Source of the DNA: an uncultured Sphingomonadaceae bacterium | Lineage (GTDB): Bacteria; Pseudomonadota; Alphaproteobacteria; Sphingomonadales; Sphingomonadaceae | NCBI GenBank assembly: GCA_947494305.1 | Contig: CANLUL010000002.1 | Coordinates: 186,001 to 250,000, forward strand | DNA length: 64,000 nt | Direction of reading: 5' to 3' | Shown: piece after piece, positions 54,858 to 63,655 of the stretch | How positions within the stretch are numbered: the first letter of the stretch is position 1 | How the letters are laid out: each line of letters opens with the position of its first letter | Made by a program: the position numbers and the translations under genes | Notes under the pieces: generated by a model | What the model saw: only the letters and a program-made list of their open reading frames with translations | The model's database searches: none | What the model was told of the DNA's origin: nothing

Positions 54858-55832
54858 CTAGAACTTTATAAGACTATTTCGCGGTTCTTCGGGATGAATC
54901 ATAGCATGCTTAGGTGGTAGAAAGTGAATTTTGCGTTTTGGAAAATCGATCGCTACCTGATCAAACTGACGCAAAACTTCCATCCCCAATAATAACGCTG
55001 GCTTATTCTCCATTCCAAATTGTTTAAATGGAGGCGCATCAGCAAAAGCGACCAGCAAACTGTCAAAACGGGCACTGCCCAATTTGAAGTTGCGGGCGCG
55101 CCCAAACTCGACACCCAATGTGTCACCAGTTACCGCAATTAGAAGATTGCTAATTCCGGTTTTTCGGCGCTGTCGCTGAAGGCGCTTTTTCAAAGCAGGA
55201 TTAGCAATCGATATCTGTGCACCTGTATCAATAATGACGTTGGTTTTAACACCCGCAATTACAGCATCGGTAAAAATTAGCTGCCCCGATCTTCGACGCG
55301 CTGTTACAACAATTTCTCGAGACGATACACCGGTGCGTTTTACTGCCGCATCTTCTACGGTGATTTCATTGTTTACGAAATCAAACAAGATGCGTTGATC
55401 TTGTAATCCATCCAGACCCAATATGCCCTCAGCACCGATATGACGTTCAAGAAGCACAGGAGAAATGAGGCCTTCATAGCTTTTAGAACCGAGAGTTAAT
55501 TGGGGTACGAAGACCATGTCGACCGTGCTCTGGCCGGCAATGCTTATCAATTGTGCTGGATCTTCTTCTTCCAATGCCAATTTTGTAGCTACTTTTTTGG
55601 ACAATACGGTGCGTTCTGCTCCTGTGTCGATCACAAAGGAGAAAGGACCATTGCCTTCAATACTCACCGGCACCGTCATCCGACGACCCCGGTCTTCGTC
55701 TATTTCGAGCACTTCTCCAGGTTTGCCGGTTCCAGCCCCTGGCTCGATCGATTGGCCAAGTGGCACGGGATAAGCCGAAACGAGCAGTGGTGCCAATAAA
55801 CCTATAAAAACTGAATTTCGCCACTGTGTCAT
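54858..55832 (-). CDS. retropepsin-like aspartyl protease, copy 1
   Basis: A 324-residue secreted protein with two retropepsin-like lobes. The first has FVIDTGAERTVLSK and the second VIIDTGAQISIANPALKKRL, each with a D-T-G active-site motif. A signal peptide covers about the first 20 residues. Two DTG motifs on one chain suggest a self-contained pseudo-dimeric protease, acting in the periplasm. Its neighbour on the same strand is a clear paralog. Confidence 0.82.
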   Translation of the reverse strand: MTQWRNSVFIGLLAPLLVSAYPVPLGQSIEPGAGTGKPGEVLEIDEDRGRRMTVPVSIEGNGPFSFVIDTGAERTVLSKKVATKLALEEEDPAQLISIAGQSTVDMVFVPQLTLGSKSYEGLISPVLLERHIGAEGILGLDGLQDQRILFDFVNNEITVEDAAVKRTGVSSREIVVTARRRSGQLIFTDAVIAGVKTNVIIDTGAQISIANPALKKRLQRQRRKTGISNLLIAVTGDTLGVEFGRARNFKLGSARFDSLLVAFADAPPFKQFGMENKPALLLGMEVLRQFDQVAIDFPKRKIHFLPPKHAMIHPEEPRNSLIKF

Positions 55833-55937
55833 AAAAGCTCCCGCAGAAACACGTTACCAAATATAGTCTCTATCACCAAAGTGGCAAAGCTCCCAATCGG
55901 CTTCCGACCAAATATCCAGATTTTTCGACTGAAACAC

Positions 55938-56897
55938 TTAGGTATCCCTGGGCAGCAGAAAATAGATTTTCCGATTGGCGAAATCAATGGCAACGCGATC
56001 AAATGTCCGCAGAGCATTCATGCCCAGGAACATGGCTGGTTTTTTATCAAGTTTTAGAGCTTTGAATGGCTCGATATCTGAAAAAGCAATGGGGATTTGG
56101 CTAAAACGAGCGCGGCCAATTTCCAAGTTTTGGGCAATGCCATAGTCGGCGTCTACGGACTTTCCTGTCACGTCTACCAGCTTGATTTGTTCTAGGCTGC
56201 TGGACCGCATCCGCAGGCGCTTTTGTAATACCTTGTTACCGATGGAGGTTTCGCCCCCGGTATCAATAATCACATTGACCTTGATGCCAGAGATAATTGC
56301 ATTGGTGAAAATGAGCTGACCCGAGCGACGTTTTGCGGTCACCACTATTTCTCTGCGAGAGCGTGTCTTCAATTTCACATTGGTATCTTCGACCGAAATT
56401 TTCTTGGTCAGGAAATCAAAAAGGATGCGCTGTCCTTGCAAACTATCGAGCCCTAACACACCATCTGCACCAATATTGGTAGCTCGAAATATTGGGGAGA
56501 TAAGTCCACCATAGCTGCGTTCGCCCAGTGTGAGCTCTGGTACATATACCGTGTTAACGGTGGTGTTACCGGCAAGCGCTATGACATTAACGGTGTCTTC
56601 AATTTCCAGATCGAGATTGCCTGCAATCTCTTTTGATAATATCGTCCGTTGAGAGGCTGTATCGATGATAAAATCAAATGGGCCCTGCTGTTCGATACTA
56701 ACGGGTACAGTCATTCGTTCCCGAAAATCTTGTGAAATATCTATTTGCTCGGCATCAGGCTTGATGAATTTATCTGGCAGCGTGTCAGCAACTATGGCTT
56801 CCGGTGCAGGCGGTTCATCAGCAACCGGAGTCTGAACGCCAGACAAAGAAGCTAGCAGCATCGAGGCACTTGAAATGATGGATAGAGCAAAATTCAT
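55938..56897 (-). CDS. retropepsin-like aspartyl protease, copy 2 (variant first motif)
   Basis: A 319-residue paralog of the gene at 54858-55832 with the same two-lobe plan: signal peptide in residues 1-20, FIIDTASQRTILSKEIAGNL in lobe one and VIIDTGGETSIGNKVLQKRL in lobe two. The first motif is D-T-A instead of D-T-G, so its activity may differ from copy 1. GRARFSQIPIAF, MFLGMNALRTFDRVAIDFAN and a closing hydrophobic strand are shared. The pair is separated by 105 bases and looks like a tandem duplication. Confidence 0.82.
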   Translation of the reverse strand: MNFALSIISSASMLLASLSGVQTPVADEPPAPEAIVADTLPDKFIKPDAEQIDISQDFRERMTVPVSIEQQGPFDFIIDTASQRTILSKEIAGNLDLEIEDTVNVIALAGNTTVNTVYVPELTLGERSYGGLISPIFRATNIGADGVLGLDSLQGQRILFDFLTKKISVEDTNVKLKTRSRREIVVTAKRRSGQLIFTNAIISGIKVNVIIDTGGETSIGNKVLQKRLRMRSSSLEQIKLVDVTGKSVDADYGIAQNLEIGRARFSQIPIAFSDIEPFKALKLDKKPAMFLGMNALRTFDRVAIDFANRKIYFLLPRDT

Positions 56898-56955
56898 AAA
56901 GTGTATCTAGCGGAAACCGGCCTTGGCAGCAATTACCTTGGAATTCGGGTGAAAC

Positions 56956-59391
56956 TCATTCGAGCTTCATCGCTTCGTTTATCAGGCTTTCGGCTTCGAT
57001 CAGCAATTTGTCGTCGGTCGCGCCCCTGGCAACATGTTCATGGCCGATCATTACCAATACCGGTACGGCCAGCGGACTAACCCTCTCCAGATCAACGTGA
57101 ATCATGCTATCTACTGCGCGATCCATCAGGCTGGCCAATCGCTCGACATCGGTCATTTTGGTGCGCGCATCGGCCCATGCTGCTTCCATCAACAAATGAT
57201 CCGGCTCATATTTGCGCAGGACATCGAAAATCAAATCAGTTGAGAAAGTGACTTGTTTTCCTGTTTTTCTTTTGCCGGGATGTTGGCGTTCCACCAATCC
57301 GCTAATAACAGCAACTTCGCGAAATGCGCGTTTTAGCAAGTAGCTGCCTTCAACCCAGTCGATAAATTCATCCTGCAATATATCAGCACTGAATAACGGC
57401 GCGGGGTCGGTGACTGGCTCGATTGAATAGCAAGCCAGCGCATAGTCGTTGGCGACAAAGCCTATCGGCCCTAGTCCCTGTGTCTCCATGCGGCGGGTGA
57501 GGAGCATGCCGAGAGATTGGTGCGCGTTCCATCCCTCGAAGGGATAAGCGACCATATAGTGCAGATTCCGATGCGGGAATGTTTCCACTAGTAACTGGTC
57601 GGGATTGGGCATGACTGATCGATGATCCTGAATCTCCAACCATTCCCGCACATCATCGGGGAAACGGCCCCAACCCGCCCGGTCGGTCAAAAAGGCCCGA
57701 ACACGATCCGAAAGGTGTGTCGTGAGAGGGAGGCGCGCGCCCATATAGCTGGGGATCATTGCAGCTTTCTTGGAAGCACGGACGATAACGTCCGCCGTAT
57801 CCAATTTGAGAACCTCAAGGCTCATTCCGGCGAAGAAAAAGCTGTCCCCCGGCGACAGCATGGCGGCGAAACTTTCTTCGACTTTGCCCAGATTGCGGCC
57901 ATTTTTGAAGCGTACTGACAGCATGGCGGCATCAATGATGATACCCGCGTTCAGGCGGTGTTGTTTGGCAAACTTGGGGTGGGTGAGTTGCCATGTTCCG
58001 TTCTCATCGCGACGCAAGCGTTTGAACTTATCATAGGCTTTGAGGGCGTATCCGCCATCGCGCGTGAATCCCAAAACACGCTCAAACTGTCCTCTGGATA
58101 GCGCGCTATAAGGTAGGGCGGACTGCAACTCGTCGAGCAAGTCATCTTCCTGGAATGGAGAAGCACAGGCGCAGGACATGACATGTTGAGCAAGCACATC
58201 AAGCCCACCGGTACGAAAGGGTTCGCCATCCCGCTTGCCGTCCTCGACAGCATCCAACGCCGCTTGGGCCTCCAAATATTCGAAACGGTTTCCGGGAACC
58301 AATAAGGCTTTGGATGACACATCCAATCGGTGATTGGCGCGGCCAATTCTCTGTAACAAACGGGATGATCCTTTAGGCGCTCCCATTTGAATGACACAAT
58401 CGATATCACCCCAATCGACGCCCAGATCAAGTGATGCTGTACACACCAGCGCACGCATTTTTCCTGATGCCATTGCCGATTCGATCTTGCGGCGTGCCTC
58501 TTTGGATAAGCTGCCGTGGTGGATGCCGATGGGAAGTGTTTCCTCGTTAATCTCCCATAGTTTCTGGAAAGTGAATTCCGCCAAGAAGCGCGTATTGCAG
58601 AAAACCAAGGTCATCTTGTGATCTTTGATCTGTGCCATTACTTGCGGGACCGCATAGACACCGGCGTGACCTGCCCAAGGGACCCGTATTGGTTCGCCCT
58701 CCGGAGTATTGGGGATCATGATGTTAATGTCGGCCGGTGCACCTTCATCGCCCAGCACATGGGTTACGGTATCTATGTCACCATAAGGCGCAAGCCAGGC
58801 GCAAAATTCATCTGGATCAGCAACGGTCGCCGACAAAGCCACCCGTTGCATTTTCGGCGCGATTTTTTGGAGCCTCGCCATTGAGAGCGACAGTAGATCG
58901 CCGCGTTTTCCAGTGGCAAAGGCATGCACCTCGTCGATGATCACGCGTTTCAGGTTAGCGAACAGCGTAAAGCTATCCTCCTGACTGAGCAAAAGATTAA
59001 GTGATTCAGGAGTGGTCAACAAAATCTGTGGTGGCTTTATCCGTTGCCGCGCCTTGCGATTGGCTGGGGTATCGCCGCTGCGGGTTTCAACGGTGATGGG
59101 CACGCCCATTTCATCAACCGGTGTCAGCAAATTGCGTTGTACATCGACGGCTAGGGCTTTGAGCGGAGAGATATAGAGTGTGTGCAGTCCGTCGAATTTT
59201 GGATTATCTATCAAGTCAGAGAGCGTCGGCAAGAATCCCGCTAATGTTTTACCAGCCCCAGTGGGAGCTGTCAGCAACGCGTGGTTCCCGGCTTGCGCAG
59301 CCGTAAGCATCTCCAACTGATGCCGCCTTACGGACCAGCCGCGCGAGGCAAACCATTTTTGTAGCGGTAAGGGAAGATTCGGTTTAGTCAC
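56956..59391 (-). CDS. ligase-associated DNA damage response DEXH-box helicase (Lhr-type)
   Basis: An 811-residue superfamily 2 helicase with Walker A TAPTGAGKTLAGFLP, DEVH in VIIDEVHAFATGKRGD, SATVADPDEF (motif III), HHGSLSKEAR and QRIGRANHR (motif VI). The long C-terminal part (DUF4910/Lhr winged-helix-like) fits the ligase-associated branch. It partners in repair with PdeM and an ATP-dependent ligase; no ligase is in the window. It is 14 bases from the metallo-hydrolase gene upstream. Confidence 0.92.
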   Translation of the reverse strand: MTKPNLPLPLQKWFASRGWSVRRHQLEMLTAAQAGNHALLTAPTGAGKTLAGFLPTLSDLIDNPKFDGLHTLYISPLKALAVDVQRNLLTPVDEMGVPITVETRSGDTPANRKARQRIKPPQILLTTPESLNLLLSQEDSFTLFANLKRVIIDEVHAFATGKRGDLLSLSMARLQKIAPKMQRVALSATVADPDEFCAWLAPYGDIDTVTHVLGDEGAPADINIMIPNTPEGEPIRVPWAGHAGVYAVPQVMAQIKDHKMTLVFCNTRFLAEFTFQKLWEINEETLPIGIHHGSLSKEARRKIESAMASGKMRALVCTASLDLGVDWGDIDCVIQMGAPKGSSRLLQRIGRANHRLDVSSKALLVPGNRFEYLEAQAALDAVEDGKRDGEPFRTGGLDVLAQHVMSCACASPFQEDDLLDELQSALPYSALSRGQFERVLGFTRDGGYALKAYDKFKRLRRDENGTWQLTHPKFAKQHRLNAGIIIDAAMLSVRFKNGRNLGKVEESFAAMLSPGDSFFFAGMSLEVLKLDTADVIVRASKKAAMIPSYMGARLPLTTHLSDRVRAFLTDRAGWGRFPDDVREWLEIQDHRSVMPNPDQLLVETFPHRNLHYMVAYPFEGWNAHQSLGMLLTRRMETQGLGPIGFVANDYALACYSIEPVTDPAPLFSADILQDEFIDWVEGSYLLKRAFREVAVISGLVERQHPGKRKTGKQVTFSTDLIFDVLRKYEPDHLLMEAAWADARTKMTDVERLASLMDRAVDSMIHVDLERVSPLAVPVLVMIGHEHVARGATDDKLLIEAESLINEAMKLE

Positions 59392-59405
59392 CGATCCTCT
59401 TTAGG

Positions 59406-60353
59406 CTATTTCTTCAATTCCGCCATCAATCGAAATAGCTGTACGACATCAGGCGGCGCGGTATCACTTGCATATTCGCGGTAGAGAGTGGAAACATTGA
59501 CTGCGATCCTTTCGCTGTCGCCCCAGCTGGAAAAGTCTCCCAGTTTGATATCATGGGCTGCGTCGCGAACCGATAAACCAGCGTCATAACGTTTGCGCGC
59601 TTCCTGATCGATATAGCGCAGATAATCTTGTACCCTTCTCACACCATGTACATCAGTGATTGGACCATGGCCGGGTACGATGGTTTCCGCTTTCAGATCG
59701 ATAATCTTGTCGCAGGCCGCAATCCAATTTGCGACCGGCCCGGCCCACATGATGGGCGTGCCTTCGATAAAGAGAATGTCCCCTGTGAAAACCGTTTTGT
59801 CTTGCGGTACATGGACCAGGACATCGCCCGCGGTATGGGCTGGACCGACTTCGATCAGGTCTACTTTCTTGTCACCGACCTGAACTGAGTATTCGCCAGT
59901 GAAGGTTTGGGTTGGATGTTTTTCTGCCACGTCGGTGAAATCAAAGCTGCCAAATATGTCGACCAGATACTGCCCCGCAGGCCCCATTTCTTTCGCCTGC
60001 ACCATGATCGCGGCCAAAGCTGGTGCGGGCAGTTCGGCCATCTCCATCGCGCTGGCTTCCGAAGCAATTACATCGGCATGTTCGCAGCATCCATTGCCAT
60101 GTGTGTGATCGCCATTGGCGTGGGTATTGACGATGGTGCCGATATCATCTGCGCCAACTCCGGCAGCATCGGCCATGGTTTTGAGCATGTCGCGGGTCAG
60201 GCTGGCATCGAACAATGTATCGACTAGCAGCGATTCACCGCCGTCGGTAATCAACCCAGCATTGGACCAACCCCATCCGCCATCTGGCTGCAAATACGCA
60301 TAAATGCCATTGCCAGTTTCAAACAGGGCTTTCTGGAAAGGGATGTTGCTCAT
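59406..60353 (-). CDS. metallo-beta-lactamase-fold hydrolase
   Basis: A 315-residue MBL-fold protein. The metal motif is NTHANGDHTHGNGCC, where the usual HxHxDH has asparagine in place of the second histidine, a variant found in one subgroup. LLVDTLFD, VGPAHTAGDVLVH and VPGHGPITD supply the other ligand regions. ATG 60353 with AGAGG close upstream is preferred over a 16-residue longer form. Such enzymes hydrolyse varied esters or lactones; the substrate is unknown. Confidence 0.84.
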   Translation of the reverse strand: MSNIPFQKALFETGNGIYAYLQPDGGWGWSNAGLITDGGESLLVDTLFDASLTRDMLKTMADAAGVGADDIGTIVNTHANGDHTHGNGCCEHADVIASEASAMEMAELPAPALAAIMVQAKEMGPAGQYLVDIFGSFDFTDVAEKHPTQTFTGEYSVQVGDKKVDLIEVGPAHTAGDVLVHVPQDKTVFTGDILFIEGTPIMWAGPVANWIAACDKIIDLKAETIVPGHGPITDVHGVRRVQDYLRYIDQEARKRYDAGLSVRDAAHDIKLGDFSSWGDSERIAVNVSTLYREYASDTAPPDVVQLFRLMAELKK

Positions 60354-60412
60354 GGGACCTCTCGTTTCTTGTACGTTGCTGTTAGTTGATCTAAACGCCA
60401 TAGCATAAAGTG

Positions 60413-61513
60413 ATGCATGAAACAGACCGCCCTCAAAATGGTTCCGCCTTTGGCATAGAAAGGCTTTTCCTGATTGCCTTGTTGGTGATCATAACGCTGG
60501 CTTTCGCTTGGCTGATCGAGCCGTTTTTTGGCGCAATTGTATGGGGCGTGGTTGTGGCGGTGTTATTCCACCCGGTCTTTGTCTGGATTCACGGCGTGAT
60601 GCCGAAACGGGCAAACAGCGCGGCTTTCTTGACGCTATTGCTGGTTATTATGCTGGTTATTGTTCCGGCGATTATGCTCGGCAGCGCTCTCGTTGAGGAA
60701 GCATCGAATGTTTACAGTCGTATTCGCGCCGGTGAGATTGATTTCGAGCAGATCATATTGTCGGTGCAAAACAGCCTGCCTGTCTGGCTACAAAATCAGG
60801 TCACGGCTTGGGGTTATGGCGATATTGAGGCCGTCCGCCCGCGTATCGAAGAAGCTGTGGCGGGCAGCCTGGAGTTTGTAATCTCGCAGGCGTTTAGCGT
60901 TGGACAAGGAGCATTTCGCTTTCTTTTGGCATTGGGGGTAATGCTCTATCTAACCTTTTTCCTGCTGCGCGATGGTGCGCAGCTGGGTCAACGCATTGAA
61001 GAGATTATTCCACTTTCCAAGAAGCGCGCGGAAATTTTGGCGAACAAGTTCTTCGTGGTGATCCGCGCCACAATCAAAGGAAGCTTCGTCGTGGCAATTC
61101 TTCAAGGTACGATTGGCGGGCTGATTTTCTGGGCGCTTGATATTCAAGGGGCTTTGCTCTGGGCGGTGTTTATGGGGATATTGTCTTTGATTCCAGCCAT
61201 TGGAACTGGCTTTGTCTGGGTACCGGTTGCTGCCTATTTGCTGGTGACGGGTGACATCTGGCAAGGCGTCGTTCTAACAATCGCGGGTGTTTTCATTATC
61301 AGCATGGTCGATAATCTAGTGCGCCCGATATTGGTTGGTCGGGATACCCGAATGCCCGATTATGTCGTGCTGATTTCGACGTTGGGTGGCCTGCAGATGT
61401 TTGGGTTTAATGGGATTGTGATTGGCCCGTTATTGGCGGCACTGTTCATTGCCATCTGGACGATTATAGCAGAACTCAACAAGGATGACTTGGAACAAGT
61501 AGAAGCCGGCTAG
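60413..61513 (+). CDS. AI-2E family (TqsA/YdiK-type) membrane transporter
   Basis: A 366-residue protein with about eight membrane segments. Typical AI-2E family patterns are LIEPFFGAIVWGVVVAVLFH near the start, a cytoplasmic helical domain, FFLLRDGAQLGQRIEEIIPL, and MVDNLVRPILVGRDTRMPDY near the end. The family is broad, so transport of the signal AI-2 should not be assumed. Its TAG stop overlaps the CTA (reverse TAG) of the DUF1801 gene. Confidence 0.86.
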   Translation: MHETDRPQNGSAFGIERLFLIALLVIITLAFAWLIEPFFGAIVWGVVVAVLFHPVFVWIHGVMPKRANSAAFLTLLLVIMLVIVPAIMLGSALVEEASNVYSRIRAGEIDFEQIILSVQNSLPVWLQNQVTAWGYGDIEAVRPRIEEAVAGSLEFVISQAFSVGQGAFRFLLALGVMLYLTFFLLRDGAQLGQRIEEIIPLSKKRAEILANKFFVVIRATIKGSFVVAILQGTIGGLIFWALDIQGALLWAVFMGILSLIPAIGTGFVWVPVAAYLLVTGDIWQGVVLTIAGVFIISMVDNLVRPILVGRDTRMPDYVVLISTLGGLQMFGFNGIVIGPLLAALFIAIWTIIAELNKDDLEQVEAG

Positions 61514-61917
61514 CCTTTCAGATGATAGGTTAGCGCCATCGCAATACAATGTTTGACAGCCTCTATCGGCGGCTTTTCTGCAATATTGAAAACGACCGCT
61601 CGGTTGCCATCAAATGTCAGTGTGTCGCCGTAAAGCTGACGATATCGATCAAGCAAATCGGTCTGGCAGTGAACATACATCGCATATTGGTTGTCGTCTT
61701 TATTGTGACGATTAATACGAATTGTGGTGCCCGATTTTGTGGTGCTGGTCAGAAACGCGGGTTCGCCCCATTTCAGCGTTTCTTCCAGCGGGCCGATGGC
61801 GGGGTTTTCATTCGCAGTTTCCAGGACGAGTTCCCGCAATGCCAATAGCTTTTCGTTGAGATCAGCGGGCAGATCGCAAAGCGCATCGCGGGTTTGTTTT
61901 GGAACGGTGCTAGCCAT
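61510..61917 (-). CDS. DUF1801 domain protein
   Basis: A 135-residue YdhG/DUF1801-like protein: LREL...NPAIGPLEETLKWGEPAFLT, then TTIRINRHNKDDNQYAMYVH and a NRAVVFNIAEKPPIEAVKHC strand-helix. ATG 61917 with AAGGAT seven bases upstream is preferred over a TTG six bases earlier. The family may bind small ligands or act as a frataxin-like scaffold; function is unknown. Confidence 0.84.
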   Translation of the reverse strand: MASTVPKQTRDALCDLPADLNEKLLALRELVLETANENPAIGPLEETLKWGEPAFLTSTTKSGTTIRINRHNKDDNQYAMYVHCQTDLLDRYRQLYGDTLTFDGNRAVVFNIAEKPPIEAVKHCIAMALTYHLKG

Positions 61918-61936
61918 CGGCAATCCTTAGCAGAAT

Positions 61937-63655
61937 TTAGTGTTTCAGGCTATTGCTCCGCACCAATTTACCGGGACGCGCGCCGGTGGACTGATCAAAA
62001 CGCCTGATAATTTCACCCGACACTATCGTCGCGTCATAACCCGTTGCCCGTTGATGCAGGCGTTGTCCGCCCGCCGGTAAATCACGGACAATTTCTGGTA
62101 AATGCAATTCCAGCCTATCCAGATCAATCACATTAATATCTGCCTTTGCTCCCGGTATCAGCAACCCGCGGTCGTTCATGCCAACCGTCTGTGCCGCTTT
62201 GCGAGAAAGCATGTGCACAGCTTGCGCCAGTTCGAAGCGCAGATCATTTGGCTTTGCGACAAACTGCTTGAGCAAGAATGTCGAATAGCTGGCATCGCAG
62301 ATAGCACCATAATGCGCGCCGCCATCGCCAAGCGCGGGAATGCAATAAGGATGGCTTAACATTTCATGCGCGCTGTCCAGTTTCGCATTCTCGTAATTAC
62401 CAAGCGCGGCGAGGAATAATCCTTTGCCATCTGTTTCGAGCAATCGATCATAGGCAATTTCTTGCGGCGTACAGCCCTTGGCGGCAGCTTGTCCCGCCAT
62501 GCTCATTTCGCGTGGCGGTGCATAGTTTGGCGGATCATCCAGTGGGAACAACCAGTTCCAGTCGCGCGCGAGTGCATTAAACGGATGGCCGTGTTCGAAA
62601 TCTTCGGTGATCAGCGCTTGTCGTAATTCTGGATCGCGCATTGCTTTCACTTGTTCTGATATCGACAGGTCTGCAATTTTGGTCCAGCTGGGGCAGAGTA
62701 CGAACGGATGTACAGTCAGTTCGAGGCCTGCGATTAGACCAATGGGGCGCGGCATAACTTGCGCTGTTGCCTCTCCGCCTTTTGCACGGGTCGCTTCGAT
62801 CATTTCTAAAACCCGGCGCCAGCGAGGCGGCGCATCATTGCCCGATGCCAGGGTGAATGTCGCTGGGCGCCCCGAGCTTTCGATGACGCGTTCGATGACC
62901 GTATATTCTTTGTCCCAACCGACAAAGGCATCAAGCACAACTTGAAAAGTGCCACTACCGGCGTCCGACATACCGCCGCAAATTGCTTCCAGTTCGGCAA
63001 TATCAGCTTCAAAAGTGGGAATGCTACCGCCATCGGCGGTTTTGTGGATCGACAAGCGCGACGTTGCAAAACCAATCGCGCCGGCCTCCATCGCTTCGCG
63101 CGATAATTTGCGCATATTTGCCAGATCATCGTCATTGGCGGGTTCCCGCGATGCACCGCGTTCCCCCATCGCGTAAACGCGTAATGGCGAATGTGGCAAA
63201 TAGGCGGCGACATCTATATCGCGCTTTCCTTTGTCCACGGTGTCGAGATATTCGGGAAAGGTTTCCCAATTCCAGGGCAGGCCATCGGCCATGACGACAC
63301 CGGGAATATCTTCGACACCCTCCATGACATTGATAAGCAGGTCATGATCCTCTTTGCGGCATGGCGCAAATCCGACGCCGCAATTGCCCATCACGGCGGT
63401 TGTGACGCCGTGCGAGGAGGATGGGCTCAGTTCTTCTGCCCAAATACACTGGCCATCATAGTGGGTGTGCACATCGACAAAGCCGGGTGTGACGATGCGC
63501 CCGGTAGCGTCAATTTCTTCGGTGCCTAAACCTGTGACTTGGCCAACCGCGGCAATCTTACCGTCGCTGATCGCTATATCACCATCAATTAGATCGCCGC
63601 CGCTACCATCGGCAATCGTACCGCCCCGAATCACCAGATCATATTCTGTTGTCAT
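61937..63655 (-). CDS. amidohydrolase family protein (D-aminoacylase/N-acyl-D-amino-acid deacylase type)
   Basis: A 572-residue metal-dependent amidohydrolase. It has the N-terminal barrel entry YDLVIRGGTIADGSGG, the HxH motif in VTPGFVDVHTHYDGQ, SSHGVTTAVMGNCGVGFAPC, and a C-terminal INVIDLDRLELHLPEIVRDL strand. Relatives remove N-acyl groups from D-amino acids or open cyclic amides. GAGAGG precedes ATG 63655; an in-frame 68-residue extension is rejected. It overlaps the MAPEG gene by ATGA. Confidence 0.88.
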   Translation of the reverse strand: MTTEYDLVIRGGTIADGSGGDLIDGDIAISDGKIAAVGQVTGLGTEEIDATGRIVTPGFVDVHTHYDGQCIWAEELSPSSSHGVTTAVMGNCGVGFAPCRKEDHDLLINVMEGVEDIPGVVMADGLPWNWETFPEYLDTVDKGKRDIDVAAYLPHSPLRVYAMGERGASREPANDDDLANMRKLSREAMEAGAIGFATSRLSIHKTADGGSIPTFEADIAELEAICGGMSDAGSGTFQVVLDAFVGWDKEYTVIERVIESSGRPATFTLASGNDAPPRWRRVLEMIEATRAKGGEATAQVMPRPIGLIAGLELTVHPFVLCPSWTKIADLSISEQVKAMRDPELRQALITEDFEHGHPFNALARDWNWLFPLDDPPNYAPPREMSMAGQAAAKGCTPQEIAYDRLLETDGKGLFLAALGNYENAKLDSAHEMLSHPYCIPALGDGGAHYGAICDASYSTFLLKQFVAKPNDLRFELAQAVHMLSRKAAQTVGMNDRGLLIPGAKADINVIDLDRLELHLPEIVRDLPAGGQRLHQRATGYDATIVSGEIIRRFDQSTGARPGKLVRSNSLKH

